A stretch of DNA of 8,993 nucleotides from Pseudomonadota bacterium (GTDB lineage Bacteria; Pseudomonadota; Alphaproteobacteria; Sphingomonadales; Sphingomonadaceae): the NCBI GenBank assembly GCA_023387085.1, contig JAEWIL010000001.1, positions 1 through 8,993 of the forward strand. The letters run 5' to 3'. Each line of letters starts with the position of its first letter. The stretch's first letter is position 1. Both the position numbers and the translations under genes were made by a program. Below the pieces are notes generated by a model. It made no database searches, was not told where the DNA came from, and was given only the letters and a program-made list of their open reading frames with translations. Below are positions 1 to 7,528 of this stretch, in pieces.

Positions 1-8
1 GACCCCCC

Positions 9-44
9 CCGCCGGCGCACCCCGGGGCGCGGGCGGTTCTTTTT
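9..44 (+). terminator. Probable intrinsic terminator of an upstream gene outside the window
   Basis: A GC-rich inverted repeat (left arm 9-23, right arm 24-36) is followed by a T-rich tract at 37-44. The arms pair as CCGCC/GGCGG, GCG/CGC and CCCC/GGGG, with one mismatch and a two-base bulge, and the central C/G bases must open to form the loop. A hairpin plus T tract on the plus strand is what a Rho-independent terminator looks like. No gene end is visible upstream because the window begins here, so assignment to a preceding plus-strand gene is an inference. Confidence 0.5.
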
Positions 45-81
45 CTGGAACCTTTTCCGCATCATGGCATAGGATGCGGAC

Positions 82-1905
82 ATGTTTGCAATCGACTCCC
101 TGCTCGTCAAAATCGCGCTGATCGGCGTGATCGGCATCGGTGCCCAATGGGTCGCGTGGCGCACAAACAAGCCAGCGATCGCACTGATGCTTGTTGCCGG
201 GATCGTCGCCGGGCCGATTCTCGGCCTGATCGATCCCGTGCGCGATTTCGGCGCGTTGCGCGAACCGATCATCAAGCTTGCGGTCGCGGTGATCCTGTTC
301 GAAGGCGGTCTCAGCCTCAAATTCCGCGAACTTCGCCACGCCGGCGTCGCCGTGTTCATGCTCGTCTTCATCGGCGTGCCCGTCGGTTGGGCGCTCGGCA
401 CTGCCGCCGCTTATTATGGTGCGGGTCTGCCCTTCGAACTCGCGGCGCTGTTCGGCGGGGTGATGGTGGTGACCGGCCCGACCGTGATCGTCCCGCTGCT
501 CCGCACGCTCAACATCACCCCGCGCGTCAAGCACATCCTGAAATGGGAAGCGATCGTGAACGACCCTATCGGCGCCCTGCTGGCGGTCGGGCTCTACGCC
601 TATATCATCCACGGGGGCGCGCAGGCGAACAGCACCGCGATCGTCACCGACGTCGTCGCGGCGAGCCTGCTCGCGATTCTGATCGGCGGCGCGGCGGGCT
701 TTGCGCTGACCTGGGCCTTTCCGCGCGGTTGGGTGCCCGAATATCTGAAGGCCGCGGTGCTGCTGACCACGGTGATCGCGGTCTTCGTCCTTTCCGATCT
801 CATCATGCACGAGACGGGACTGATTACCGTGACCGTGATGGGCATCGTCATGGCGAACCGCGAAACCGATTCGAGCCGTACGCTGATGCGGTTCAAGGAG
901 GATCTGACCGTCGTCCTCGTGTCGGGCGTCTTCATCATCCTGTCGGCGACGCTCAATTGGGAGGTGGTGCAGAATTTCCAGTTCCGCTTCCTGTTCTTCC
1001 TGATCCTGCTGCTGTTCGTCGTGCGTCCGCTGACGATCATGATCGCGCTGCTGTTCACGCGCATTCCCTTCAAGGAGCGGCTGTTCATCGCGTGGATCGC
1101 GCCGCGCGGGATCGTCGCGGTCGCGGTGACCGGCCTCTTTGCGCTGCGCCTTTCCGACTATGGCGTACCGGGTGCCGAGGCGCTGGTACCGCTCGGCTTC
1201 GGGGTCGTCATCGCGACGATCTTCGCGCACGGTTTTACCGCCGCGGCCTTCGCGCGCTGGCTGGGGCTCGACCGCGGCAAGGGCAATGGCGTGCTGCTCG
1301 TCGGGGCGAACAGCTGGACGATCGCGTTCGCCGAGTTCATCAAGGCGCAGGGCAGCGACGTGCTGATCGCCGACCAGAGCAAGTTCGCGTTGCGCCGCGC
1401 CCGCCGCGCCGATCTGCCCGTTTATCAGGGCGACATATTGGACGAGGCGCACGACGACGAACTCGACATGGGGCAGTATCAGCAACTGATCGCCGCGACC
1501 GACAACGACAGTTACAATGCGCTCGTGTGCAGCGAGCTTGCACCCGAGGTCGGCCATGACCGGGTCAGCCGGATGACCGCAACCGCCGACGCGCGCAGCC
1601 TGCGGCGCGGGCGCGTCCTGACGCTGGCCGGAACGCCGATCGAGGAGCAACTCGACCGGTTGCAGGCGGGCTGGTCGTTCGGCCGCACGCGGATTACGGA
1701 AAAATTCACTTACGCCGATTTCGTCGCGCGCATGAAAGCGTCCGGCGGCGACAGCCTGGCGGTCGCGCGTGCCAATGGCGAACTGGCGGTTTTTTCGATG
1801 CAACACCGGCCGCCGGTCGAACCCGGCGATACGATCTGGACCTTCGTCCCGCCCGATCCGGTCGTGGTGCCGGCGCGGCGTGACAGCGAAGGGGCGGCGG
1901 CCTAG
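82..1905 (+). CDS. Cation:proton antiporter (CPA1/NhaP-like) with C-terminal RCK/TrkA-N-like domain
   Basis: Inner-membrane antiporter that would exchange Na+ or K+ for H+ in pH and salt homeostasis. Residues 1-395 are hydrophobic, with about 12-13 membrane segments. Family motifs are visible: FEGGLSL at 73-79, TGPTVI at 131-136, WEAIVNDP at 155-162 with the N160-D161 pair at the expected ion-binding site, and PRGIVA at 341-346. Residues 403-500 form a Rossmann-like RCK/TrkA-N domain (beta strand then G408-A-N; acidic D431 closing the second strand, suiting NAD(H) binding), followed by a possible RCK-C-like part to about 590. The length of 607 residues fits antiporters carrying this domain. 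The start is supported by AGGA at 71-74, seven bases upstream, and by an N-terminus that runs straight into the first membrane segment. It converges on holA with only six bases between stop codons. Ion specificity cannot be read from the sequence. Confidence 0.92.
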   Translation: MFAIDSLLVKIALIGVIGIGAQWVAWRTNKPAIALMLVAGIVAGPILGLIDPVRDFGALREPIIKLAVAVILFEGGLSLKFRELRHAGVAVFMLVFIGVPVGWALGTAAAYYGAGLPFELAALFGGVMVVTGPTVIVPLLRTLNITPRVKHILKWEAIVNDPIGALLAVGLYAYIIHGGAQANSTAIVTDVVAASLLAILIGGAAGFALTWAFPRGWVPEYLKAAVLLTTVIAVFVLSDLIMHETGLITVTVMGIVMANRETDSSRTLMRFKEDLTVVLVSGVFIILSATLNWEVVQNFQFRFLFFLILLLFVVRPLTIMIALLFTRIPFKERLFIAWIAPRGIVAVAVTGLFALRLSDYGVPGAEALVPLGFGVVIATIFAHGFTAAAFARWLGLDRGKGNGVLLVGANSWTIAFAEFIKAQGSDVLIADQSKFALRRARRADLPVYQGDILDEAHDDELDMGQYQQLIAATDNDSYNALVCSELAPEVGHDRVSRMTATADARSLRRGRVLTLAGTPIEEQLDRLQAGWSFGRTRITEKFTYADFVARMKASGGDSLAVARANGELAVFSMQHRPPVEPGDTIWTFVPPDPVVVPARRDSEGAAA

Positions 1906-1911
1906 GCGGGC

Positions 1912-2943
1912 TTAGCGCGCGCGGGCGGCCTGATACGCAATGTCGGTCATCAGCTTGCGGAACAGTACCGCGCCTGCGGTTCCCGACGATTTGAGCGCAC
2001 GCTCGCAATCGAGTAGCCGCGACATCAGCCGGGCGACGCGCACCGAATCCCATATGTGCAGCTGCGCGGTCACCGCGTCGCGCTCCTTCCAGAAGACGCC
2101 GCTGCTTTTCGCCGCGACAACGGTCGCGGGATGCGCACCCGCATCGACCTCGTCGCGCAGCCGCGCGAGCTGCATCGCGCGGATGGCGAGCGCGCGGATG
2201 ATCCGGATTTCGGCGACACCGACCGCCGCCGCCTGCGCGAGCATTGCGGGAAGTTCGCGTATCTTGCCGCCCAGTGCGACATCGATGCAATCGCTGACAT
2301 CCTCCTCGTGCGTCGCTGCCCCGAGCGCGGCGATATCGGCTGCGGTCACCTGCCGTTGGCGATCGTTCGCCGCGTCGAGATAGAGCGCGATCTTCTCGAT
2401 CTCGCGGCGCATCAGCGCCTGGTCGCCCGAGACGAGATCGACCAGGAGTTGCGCCTCCGCATTCCCCAGCCGGAGGCCCTGTTCCTGTGCCGCCGCCATC
2501 GCGATGCCGACGAGCGCCCGCCGGTCGGGCTGGTAGCAGATCGCCGCCACGGCGTGGCTCGACCCTTCGACGAGTTTTACAAGCTTCGATTTGGCGGTGA
2601 TCGACGCGCCCGTCGCAATTACCGGGTTGATCGCGGTCTCGGCGCCGAGCAGCGCCTCGACACCGGCAAGGCTGTCGTCGCCGCTTCCCGAAATTTCGAG
2701 GCGAATGACGCGCGAGGGCGAAAAGAGCGACATCGACGCCGCCTCCGCCGCGAGCAGCGACGGATCCTGCGAAAGCTGCGATCCGGTGAGGTCGAGCCGT
2801 TCGGCCTCCTTGCCCGCGAGCCCGATCAGATGGCTGGCCACGGCCTCCATCGTCGCCTCGTCGGGGCCAGTCAGCAGGGTTAAGCGGACCGCGGGGTCGA
2901 GGCGCGTCTGGCGTTCGAGTTCGTTCGGCTTGACGCTTTTCAT
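1912..2943 (-). CDS. holA: DNA polymerase III delta subunit (clamp loader)
   Basis: Delta subunit of the replicative clamp loader; with the gamma/tau and delta-prime subunits it opens the beta sliding clamp and loads it onto primed DNA. The 343-residue length is typical. The N-terminal AAA+-like domain shows LLTGPDE at 23-29 in place of a working Walker A loop, as expected for delta, and RVIRLE at 78-83. EIEKIALY at 181-188 is the most recognisable HolA motif. The C-terminal collar domain (about 213-343) contains FWKERDAV at 284-291 and LLDCERALKS at 310-319. The ATG overlaps the lptE stop in an ATGA junction with no clear Shine-Dalgarno sequence, so translation is probably coupled to lptE. 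It is the last gene of the operon. I see no terminator between it and the convergent antiporter gene. Confidence 0.95.
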   Translation of the reverse strand: MKSVKPNELERQTRLDPAVRLTLLTGPDEATMEAVASHLIGLAGKEAERLDLTGSQLSQDPSLLAAEAASMSLFSPSRVIRLEISGSGDDSLAGVEALLGAETAINPVIATGASITAKSKLVKLVEGSSHAVAAICYQPDRRALVGIAMAAAQEQGLRLGNAEAQLLVDLVSGDQALMRREIEKIALYLDAANDRQRQVTAADIAALGAATHEEDVSDCIDVALGGKIRELPAMLAQAAAVGVAEIRIIRALAIRAMQLARLRDEVDAGAHPATVVAAKSSGVFWKERDAVTAQLHIWDSVRVARLMSRLLDCERALKSSGTAGAVLFRKLMTDIAYQAARAR

Positions 2944-3494
2944 TGCCCGGCGGGCGCGGGCGTCGATACCGGCGTATCCGCCGACTGGCCGCCACCGCGA
3001 TTCGCGAAGACCGCGAGCCGCGCGACGATCTGGTCGGCGACCCCCGAGGCAAGCCGTTCGAGCGAGGTCGATTCGGCGGCGATCGTCGCATATTCGCTGC
3101 CGACGACATCGATTCCGGCATCCTGCGCTGCGGTCGCATCGAGCAGGACTTCGCCCGAAGCCGCATCGACGAGCTGGTAGCGCGCGCGGAGCGTCCGTCG
3201 CTCGCGCGTCACGGCATCGTCGGACCGGACCCCGAAGCCGGTGATCGAATCCTCGAGCCGCACGTCGAGCCGTAGCCTTTTGCCGGCGTCCCGCCCTTCG
3301 CGGGTCGCCTGCAACCGGTCACGAAGCGCGTTGCGGACCAGCCAGCCCGAATGGCCCGCGATCGGCGCAACGTCGACATCGGCGAGCACCTGCGCCACCG
3401 GCCCCCTGCCACCGTTCGCGTATAGCGGCCTGAGGCCGCAGCCGCCGAGCATCAGCGAGGCGGCAACGAGCGAGGAGGTCAGAAGGGCGCGCAT
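2940..3494 (-). CDS. lptE: LPS-assembly lipoprotein LptE
   Basis: Outer-membrane lipoprotein that plugs and stabilises the LptD barrel in the translocon delivering lipopolysaccharide to the cell surface. A signal peptide (1-18) ends in a lipobox LGGC, with C19 as the predicted lipidated residue, followed at once by the CGLRPLY sequence characteristic of LptE. SEYATIAAE at 133-141, followed by an amphipathic helix, matches the conserved C-terminal half of the family. Residues 166-184 form a Gly/Pro/Ser/Thr-rich tail that looks disordered. The 184-residue length is normal. It begins one base after the leuS stop with no strong ribosome site, and its stop overlaps the holA start (ATGA), so it sits in a tightly coupled leuS-lptE-holA run. 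The family call is strong even though LptE sequences diverge quickly. Confidence 0.93.
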   Translation of the reverse strand: MRALLTSSLVAASLMLGGCGLRPLYANGGRGPVAQVLADVDVAPIAGHSGWLVRNALRDRLQATREGRDAGKRLRLDVRLEDSITGFGVRSDDAVTRERRTLRARYQLVDAASGEVLLDATAAQDAGIDVVGSEYATIAAESTSLERLASGVADQIVARLAVFANRGGGQSADTPVSTPAPAGQ

Positions 3495-3495
3495 A

Positions 3496-6045
3496 TCAGG
3501 GAACGATATTCACCAAACGGTCGGGGACCACAATCACCTTCTTCGGCGAGGCGCCCGCGAGCAGTTCGGCGATGCGCGGACGCGCGAGCGCGGCAGCTTC
3601 AGTCGCTTGCTTGTCGAGGCCCTTGGCGATCGTCATCGTGTCGCGGAGCTTACCGGCAATCTGGATCGCGATTGTCACCTCGTCATCGACGAGCAGTGCC
3701 GGATCGGCGGCGGGCCAAGCCGCGTCGGCGATCATCGCCGTCGTGCGCTGGCCTTCGGGGAGCGCCGCCCATGCCTCTTCGGCAAGATGCGGCAACATCG
3801 GCGCGACGAGCAGGATCAGGGTGCGGCACGTCTCGGCGCGCGTTGCCGAAGGCTTCGCCTTTTCGATATCGTTGGCCAGCGCGTGAATCTTGGCGACCGC
3901 CTTGTTGAAGCCGAGCGCTTCGACGTCGGCCGCGACGCCGGCGATCGTCTGATGCAGCTTGCGTGCGAGAGCCTTGTCTTCGGCGCCGTCGCCGACATTC
4001 TCCGTGTCGCCGAACAGGCGCCAAAGACGCTGGACGAAGCGCCAGGCGCCTTCGATTCCGGCCTCGCTCCACGGCAGGTCGCGCTCGGGCGGGCTGTCGG
4101 ACAGCATGAACCAGCGCACCGCGTCGGCGCCATATTGGTCGAGAATCGCGTCGGGATCGACGACATTCTTCTTCGACTTCGACATCTTGATCACGCGGCC
4201 GACATCGACGCTATAGCCGTCGGCGGTCAGGATGGCGCCGTCGGGTTTGCGTTCGATCTCGTCGGGCGTGAAATAGAGCGGCGGCAGCCCCTCGCCCTGC
4301 ACGCGGCTGTAGGTCTCGTGCGTCACCATGCCTTGCGTGAACAGGCTCGCGAACGGCTCCTTGATGTCGATCATCCCGAGCTTGTTGAGCGCGCGCGTCC
4401 AGAAGCGCGCGTAGAGCAGGTGGAGGATCGCATGCTCGATGCCGCCGATATATTGGTCGACCGGCAGCCAGCGACGGATCACCTCGGGATCGAACGGCTT
4501 GTCCGCCGGCGAGCTGGCGAAGCGCAGGAAATACCAGGAGGAGTCGACGAAGGTGTCGAGCGTGTCGGTCTCGCGCAGCGCCTCTCCGCCGCACGAGGGG
4601 CAGGCGACATGTTTCCAGGTCGGATGGCGGTCGAGCGGATTGCCGGGGACCGAGAAGTCGGCATCCTCGGGCAACACGACGGGGAGCTGGCTCTTCGGAA
4701 CCGGCACCAGCCCGCACGCGTCGCAGTGGATGAACGGGATCGGCGTGCCCCAGTAACGCTGGCGCGAGACGCCCCAGTCGCGCAGGCGCCACACCGTCGT
4801 ACCCTTGCCCCAGCCCTCATGCTCGGCGCGCGCGATCACCGCAGCTTTCGCCTCGTCGATCGTCATTCCGTCAAGGAAGTGGCTGTTCACCAGCTTGCCG
4901 GGGCCGGTGTAGGCCTCGGTCCCGGTGAAATGCTGCGCGACACGATCGCCATCGGCGATCACGCGGTGGACGGGCAGCCGATATTTATACGCGAAGTCGA
5001 GGTCGCGCTGGTCGTGCGCCGGGCAACCGAAAATCGCGCCCGTTCCATAATCCATCAGCACATAGTTCACGACCCAGACGGGCAAATGCCAATCTGGGTC
5101 GAGCGGATGCTCGACCGAAAGACCGGTGTCAAAACCGAGCTTCTCCCCGGTCTCCAGTTGCTCGGCGGACGTGCCCTGCCGGCGGCACTCCTCGATGAAC
5201 GTCGCCAGCTCGGGCGAATCCTTGGCAAGTTTTTCCGCCAGCGGATGGTCGGGCGAGATCGCCGCGAAGCTCGCGCCGTAAAGCGTGTCGGGACGCGTCG
5301 TGAAGACGTCGAATCCGACCGCGCCGCCCGCGAGCTTGAACGAGAATTCCAGCCCCTGCGACTTGCCGATCCAGTTCTCCTGCATCAGGCGGACCTTGTC
5401 GGGCCACTTGTCGAGGCTTTCGAGCCCTTCGAGCAACTCGTCGGCGAAGTCGGTGATCTTCAGGAACCACTGCGACAGCTTCTTCTTCTCGACGAGCGCG
5501 CCCGACCGCCAGCCGCGGCCGTCGATGACCTGCTCGTTGGCGAGTACGGTCATGTCGACGGGGTCCCAGTTGACATAGCTGTGCTTGCGCGTGACGAGCC
5601 CTGCCGCGAACAGATCGAGGAACAGCGCCTGCTCCTGCCCGTAATAATCGGGCTCGCAGGTCGCGAGCTCGCGGCTCCAGTCGATCGCGAGGCCGAGGCG
5701 CTTCAGCTGCGCGCGCATCGAGGCGATATTGTCGCGCGTCCAGCCGCCGGGGTGGACGCCCTTTTCCATCGCGGCATTTTCGGCAGGCATGCCGAACGCG
5801 TCCCAGCCCATCGGGTGGAGGACGTCGTGGCCGGTCATCCGCTTGAAGCGCGCGAGCACGTCGCCCATCGCGTAATTGCGGACATGGCCCATATGGATGC
5901 GCCCCGAGGGATAGGGGAACATCTCGAGGATATAGGCCTTGGGCTTGTCGCCGCTGTCCGTAGTGGCAAAGCTGTTCGCGGCGTCCCACGCCGCCTGCCA
6001 GCGGGCATCGGCGGCGAGGGCGCCAAAGCGCGTTTCGCGGGTCAT
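3496..6045 (-). CDS. leuS: Leucine--tRNA ligase
   Basis: Class I aminoacyl-tRNA synthetase that charges tRNA-Leu and hydrolyses misacylated products. The 849 residues carry every hallmark of the bacterial enzyme: HMGH at 51-54 (HIGH signature), the CP1 editing domain at about 225-415 with TTRPDT at 249-254 and GTGAIFGCPAHD at 334-345 (D345 is the conserved editing aspartate), a zinc-type module with C441/C444 and C482/C485, KMSKS at 620-624, and an anticodon-binding and C-terminal region ending in RLVNIVP. No motif is damaged, so charging and editing should both work. The start gives the usual short N-terminus; upstream on the minus strand there is only a weak purine-rich site (AGAAGA). It lies 50 bases after the DUF3576 gene, across a perfect palindrome, and one base before lptE. 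Confidence 0.99.
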   Translation of the reverse strand: MTRETRFGALAADARWQAAWDAANSFATTDSGDKPKAYILEMFPYPSGRIHMGHVRNYAMGDVLARFKRMTGHDVLHPMGWDAFGMPAENAAMEKGVHPGGWTRDNIASMRAQLKRLGLAIDWSRELATCEPDYYGQEQALFLDLFAAGLVTRKHSYVNWDPVDMTVLANEQVIDGRGWRSGALVEKKKLSQWFLKITDFADELLEGLESLDKWPDKVRLMQENWIGKSQGLEFSFKLAGGAVGFDVFTTRPDTLYGASFAAISPDHPLAEKLAKDSPELATFIEECRRQGTSAEQLETGEKLGFDTGLSVEHPLDPDWHLPVWVVNYVLMDYGTGAIFGCPAHDQRDLDFAYKYRLPVHRVIADGDRVAQHFTGTEAYTGPGKLVNSHFLDGMTIDEAKAAVIARAEHEGWGKGTTVWRLRDWGVSRQRYWGTPIPFIHCDACGLVPVPKSQLPVVLPEDADFSVPGNPLDRHPTWKHVACPSCGGEALRETDTLDTFVDSSWYFLRFASSPADKPFDPEVIRRWLPVDQYIGGIEHAILHLLYARFWTRALNKLGMIDIKEPFASLFTQGMVTHETYSRVQGEGLPPLYFTPDEIERKPDGAILTADGYSVDVGRVIKMSKSKKNVVDPDAILDQYGADAVRWFMLSDSPPERDLPWSEAGIEGAWRFVQRLWRLFGDTENVGDGAEDKALARKLHQTIAGVAADVEALGFNKAVAKIHALANDIEKAKPSATRAETCRTLILLVAPMLPHLAEEAWAALPEGQRTTAMIADAAWPAADPALLVDDEVTIAIQIAGKLRDTMTIAKGLDKQATEAAALARPRIAELLAGASPKKVIVVPDRLVNIVP

Positions 6046-6072
6046 TCTTCTGCTACCCCGTTATCTGTCTGT

Positions 6073-6090
6073 CGGCGCGGCGCCGCGCCG
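6073..6090. repeat. Perfect 18-bp GC palindrome between the DUF3576 gene and leuS
   Basis: Every base from 6073 to 6090 pairs about the centre between 6081 and 6082 (nine base pairs per arm), inside the 50-base gap between the DUF3576 stop and the leuS start. In RNA it would form a stable hairpin once the central bases open as a loop. No T tract follows on the minus strand, so it is not a textbook terminator. It could be a processing or attenuation element lowering read-through, a protein site, or chance in GC-rich DNA. Confidence 0.55.
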
Positions 6091-6095
6091 GTCAA

Positions 6096-6548
6096 TTAGC
6101 CTTCGATGGCGCTGCGGCGGAGGTCGCGGGCGCGGGTGAGGATGATCTCCTCGAGCTTCTGCACCGTCGCGGCCTGCACCGGAGCGTCGACCCAGGCACC
6201 GCCCTGCGACACCTGGCGCGAGGCGGCGACGCGCAGCGCGTCGGCGCGCAGGTCGCGGTCGAGGATCGATACGGTGACCTTCATCCGCTCGCCGGGATTC
6301 GCCGGGTTCGCATACCAGTCGGTGATGATGACGCCGCCCGACGAATCGGCCTGAAGCAGCGGCATGAACGACAGCGCATCGAGCGAGGCGCGCCACAGAT
6401 AGGAGTTCACGCCGATCGTCGTGACCTGCGATGCCGCGAGGTCGGCTTTCGGACGTTCCTTGCCTCCGCACGCCGAAAGGCCGAGCGCTGCGACACCGAG
6501 CAGTGCCAGCGTGGCCGGACGCGAGGCAAGGATGGAAAGCTTGGACAT
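6096..6548 (-). CDS. DUF3576 domain lipoprotein
   Basis: Predicted lipoprotein of the DUF3576 family, known mainly from alphaproteobacteria and without an assigned function. From the ATG at 6548 it has 150 residues: a short basic start, a hydrophobic signal segment, and a lipobox LSAC with the predicted lipidated cysteine at residue 27. The mature part holds the family signature, a run around INGVNSYLWRASLD-like sequence read here as IGVNSYLWRASLDALSF (residues 46-62), then VIITDWY (73-79) and a helical C-terminus. A GTG three codons earlier (6557) is possible, but the ATG has AAGG eight bases upstream, whereas the GTG has almost no room for a ribosome site, so I chose the ATG. It is first in the operon with leuS, lptE and holA. 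Its envelope location and lptE as neighbour hint at an envelope role, but that is only inference. Confidence 0.88.
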   Translation of the reverse strand: MSKLSILASRPATLALLGVAALGLSACGGKERPKADLAASQVTTIGVNSYLWRASLDALSFMPLLQADSSGGVIITDWYANPANPGERMKVTVSILDRDLRADALRVAASRQVSQGGAWVDAPVQAATVQKLEEIILTRARDLRRSAIEG

Positions 6549-6814
6549 GCCGAACACCTTATCTTTTTAGCGCCGCGAAGGCCGCGCTGCTGGAAATTTC
6601 AAGCGTCTCTATCGCCCTTGCCGCCGTCCGGCAAGCGCGGCAATCGCCTCTTTTCCGCCATTCATCTTCGAGTCAGCTTGCAGTGCCACTGTGGGATTCG
6701 CGCAACAACTTCGGTGAAAAGCCAGAGGGGTGCGATTATTCGTTCGGGAATCACTGGAATTATCCCCGCCAGCGTCCTATCTGACGAGTCGATTGGGGAT
6801 GGAGTCGCAGAGTG
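6549..6814. promoter_or_regulatory. Divergent promoter spacer between the leuS operon and the exported-protein gene
   Basis: This 266-base spacer must hold the promoters for the minus-strand DUF3576-leuS-lptE-holA operon and for the plus-strand exported-protein gene, because the two point away from each other. I could not identify a confident -35/-10 pair on either strand. A 7-bp inverted repeat, CTTGCCG at 6617-6623 and CGGCAAG at 6629-6635 with a five-base gap, lies about 70 bases upstream of the DUF3576 start and could be an operator or leader hairpin. An AT-richer patch lies at about 6731-6765. I see no RNA gene or small ORF with convincing support. Confidence 0.5.
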
Positions 6815-7528
6815 ATGGCGCGCAAGCCGCGACATATTTGGAAAGCAGGGCTGTTCGCCGCCGCGGCGATTTCGGTCGCGCTTCCGCCTGCGCTTGCAGC
6901 AATGACCCGCACCGACCGCATTCGCGATACGCAGCTTTCCGAGACATTGCTCAGTCAGTTCACCCCCGCTTCGGGTGATCAGCGCCTGATTGCGCGCTAT
7001 AACAAGATGTCTGCCGAAGCGCGCAGCAGTTTCAGCTTCACACCCGCCACGCTTGATTCGAATCGCAAGAATCGGGCGATCACGGTGGTCATCCGCGCCC
7101 GCGAAGATGCTTCGAGCGCGGCGCGGACGTCGGCGCTGGCGGCGGCACGGCCCAATGCGATCGCAATCGCGCCGGTCGCTTACGATCTTGGCGCCTCGCT
7201 CGGTTTCCGCAAGTTCGCGACCCCGGCGCTGCCGCGCGGGGTCGATATCAAGAACCTGCCCGTCGCCAAGGCACCCGAACAGACCGAGAAGAAGTCGCGC
7301 TTTGCAACGCGCGTGCTCAGCCAGCCGATGGATCCGGCGGGCGCCACCGACCGTGTCATGGCGCCTGGCGACGACCAGAATGTCGATGTCGTCAGCAGCT
7401 ATCGCCTGACCAAGAATCTCGATGTGACGGCGGGCGTACGCTATCGTTCGGACGACCGCATCCAGCCGCTGACCGATGCGCGCCGCGACAGCCAGGCGGT
7501 CTATGTCGGAACCGCCTTCCGCTTCTGA
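6815..7528 (+). CDS. Exported protein of unknown function, possibly outer-membrane associated
   Basis: I do not recognise the family. The 237-residue product has a clear Sec signal peptide: basic MARKPRHIWK, a hydrophobic stretch at 11-27, and an ALA cleavage site after residue 28. The mature part has a Ser/Ala-rich section, a hydrophobic strand AITVVIRAR at 88-96, a lysine/proline linker at 146-161, and a C-terminal part with alternating patterns (VDVVSSYRL, LDVTAGVRYR, AVYVGTAFRF) that ends in phenylalanine, as outer-membrane beta-barrel proteins do. Only a few such strands are present, so it may be a small barrel, a barrel end, or a soluble beta protein. GGAG at 6801-6804 is the ribosome site; the GTG at 6812, directly before the ATG, is an equally spaced alternative start. 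A terminator follows just past the stop, inside the convergent ThiE-like gene, with which it overlaps by 28 bases. Confidence 0.8.
   Translation: MARKPRHIWKAGLFAAAAISVALPPALAAMTRTDRIRDTQLSETLLSQFTPASGDQRLIARYNKMSAEARSSFSFTPATLDSNRKNRAITVVIRAREDASSAARTSALAAARPNAIAIAPVAYDLGASLGFRKFATPALPRGVDIKNLPVAKAPEQTEKKSRFATRVLSQPMDPAGATDRVMAPGDDQNVDVVSSYRLTKNLDVTAGVRYRSDDRIQPLTDARRDSQAVYVGTAFRF

Noticed and set aside
46..72. GGAACC resembling the -35 box of EcfG general stress promoters upstream of the antiporter
   Set aside because: The required CGTT-like -10 element is not present 16-17 bases downstream; the bases there read around CATAG.
1706..3166. Open frame of 486 codons on the minus strand across the antiporter end, holA and part of lptE
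   Set aside because: It is out of frame with holA and lptE, which carry the family motifs, and its product is an arginine-rich low-complexity sequence.
3241..6099. Open frame of 952 codons on the plus strand opposite lptE and leuS
   Set aside because: It lies antisense to two clearly real genes, has the Arg/Asp/Glu/Gly/Ala-rich composition of shadow frames in GC-rich DNA, and shows no domain motif.
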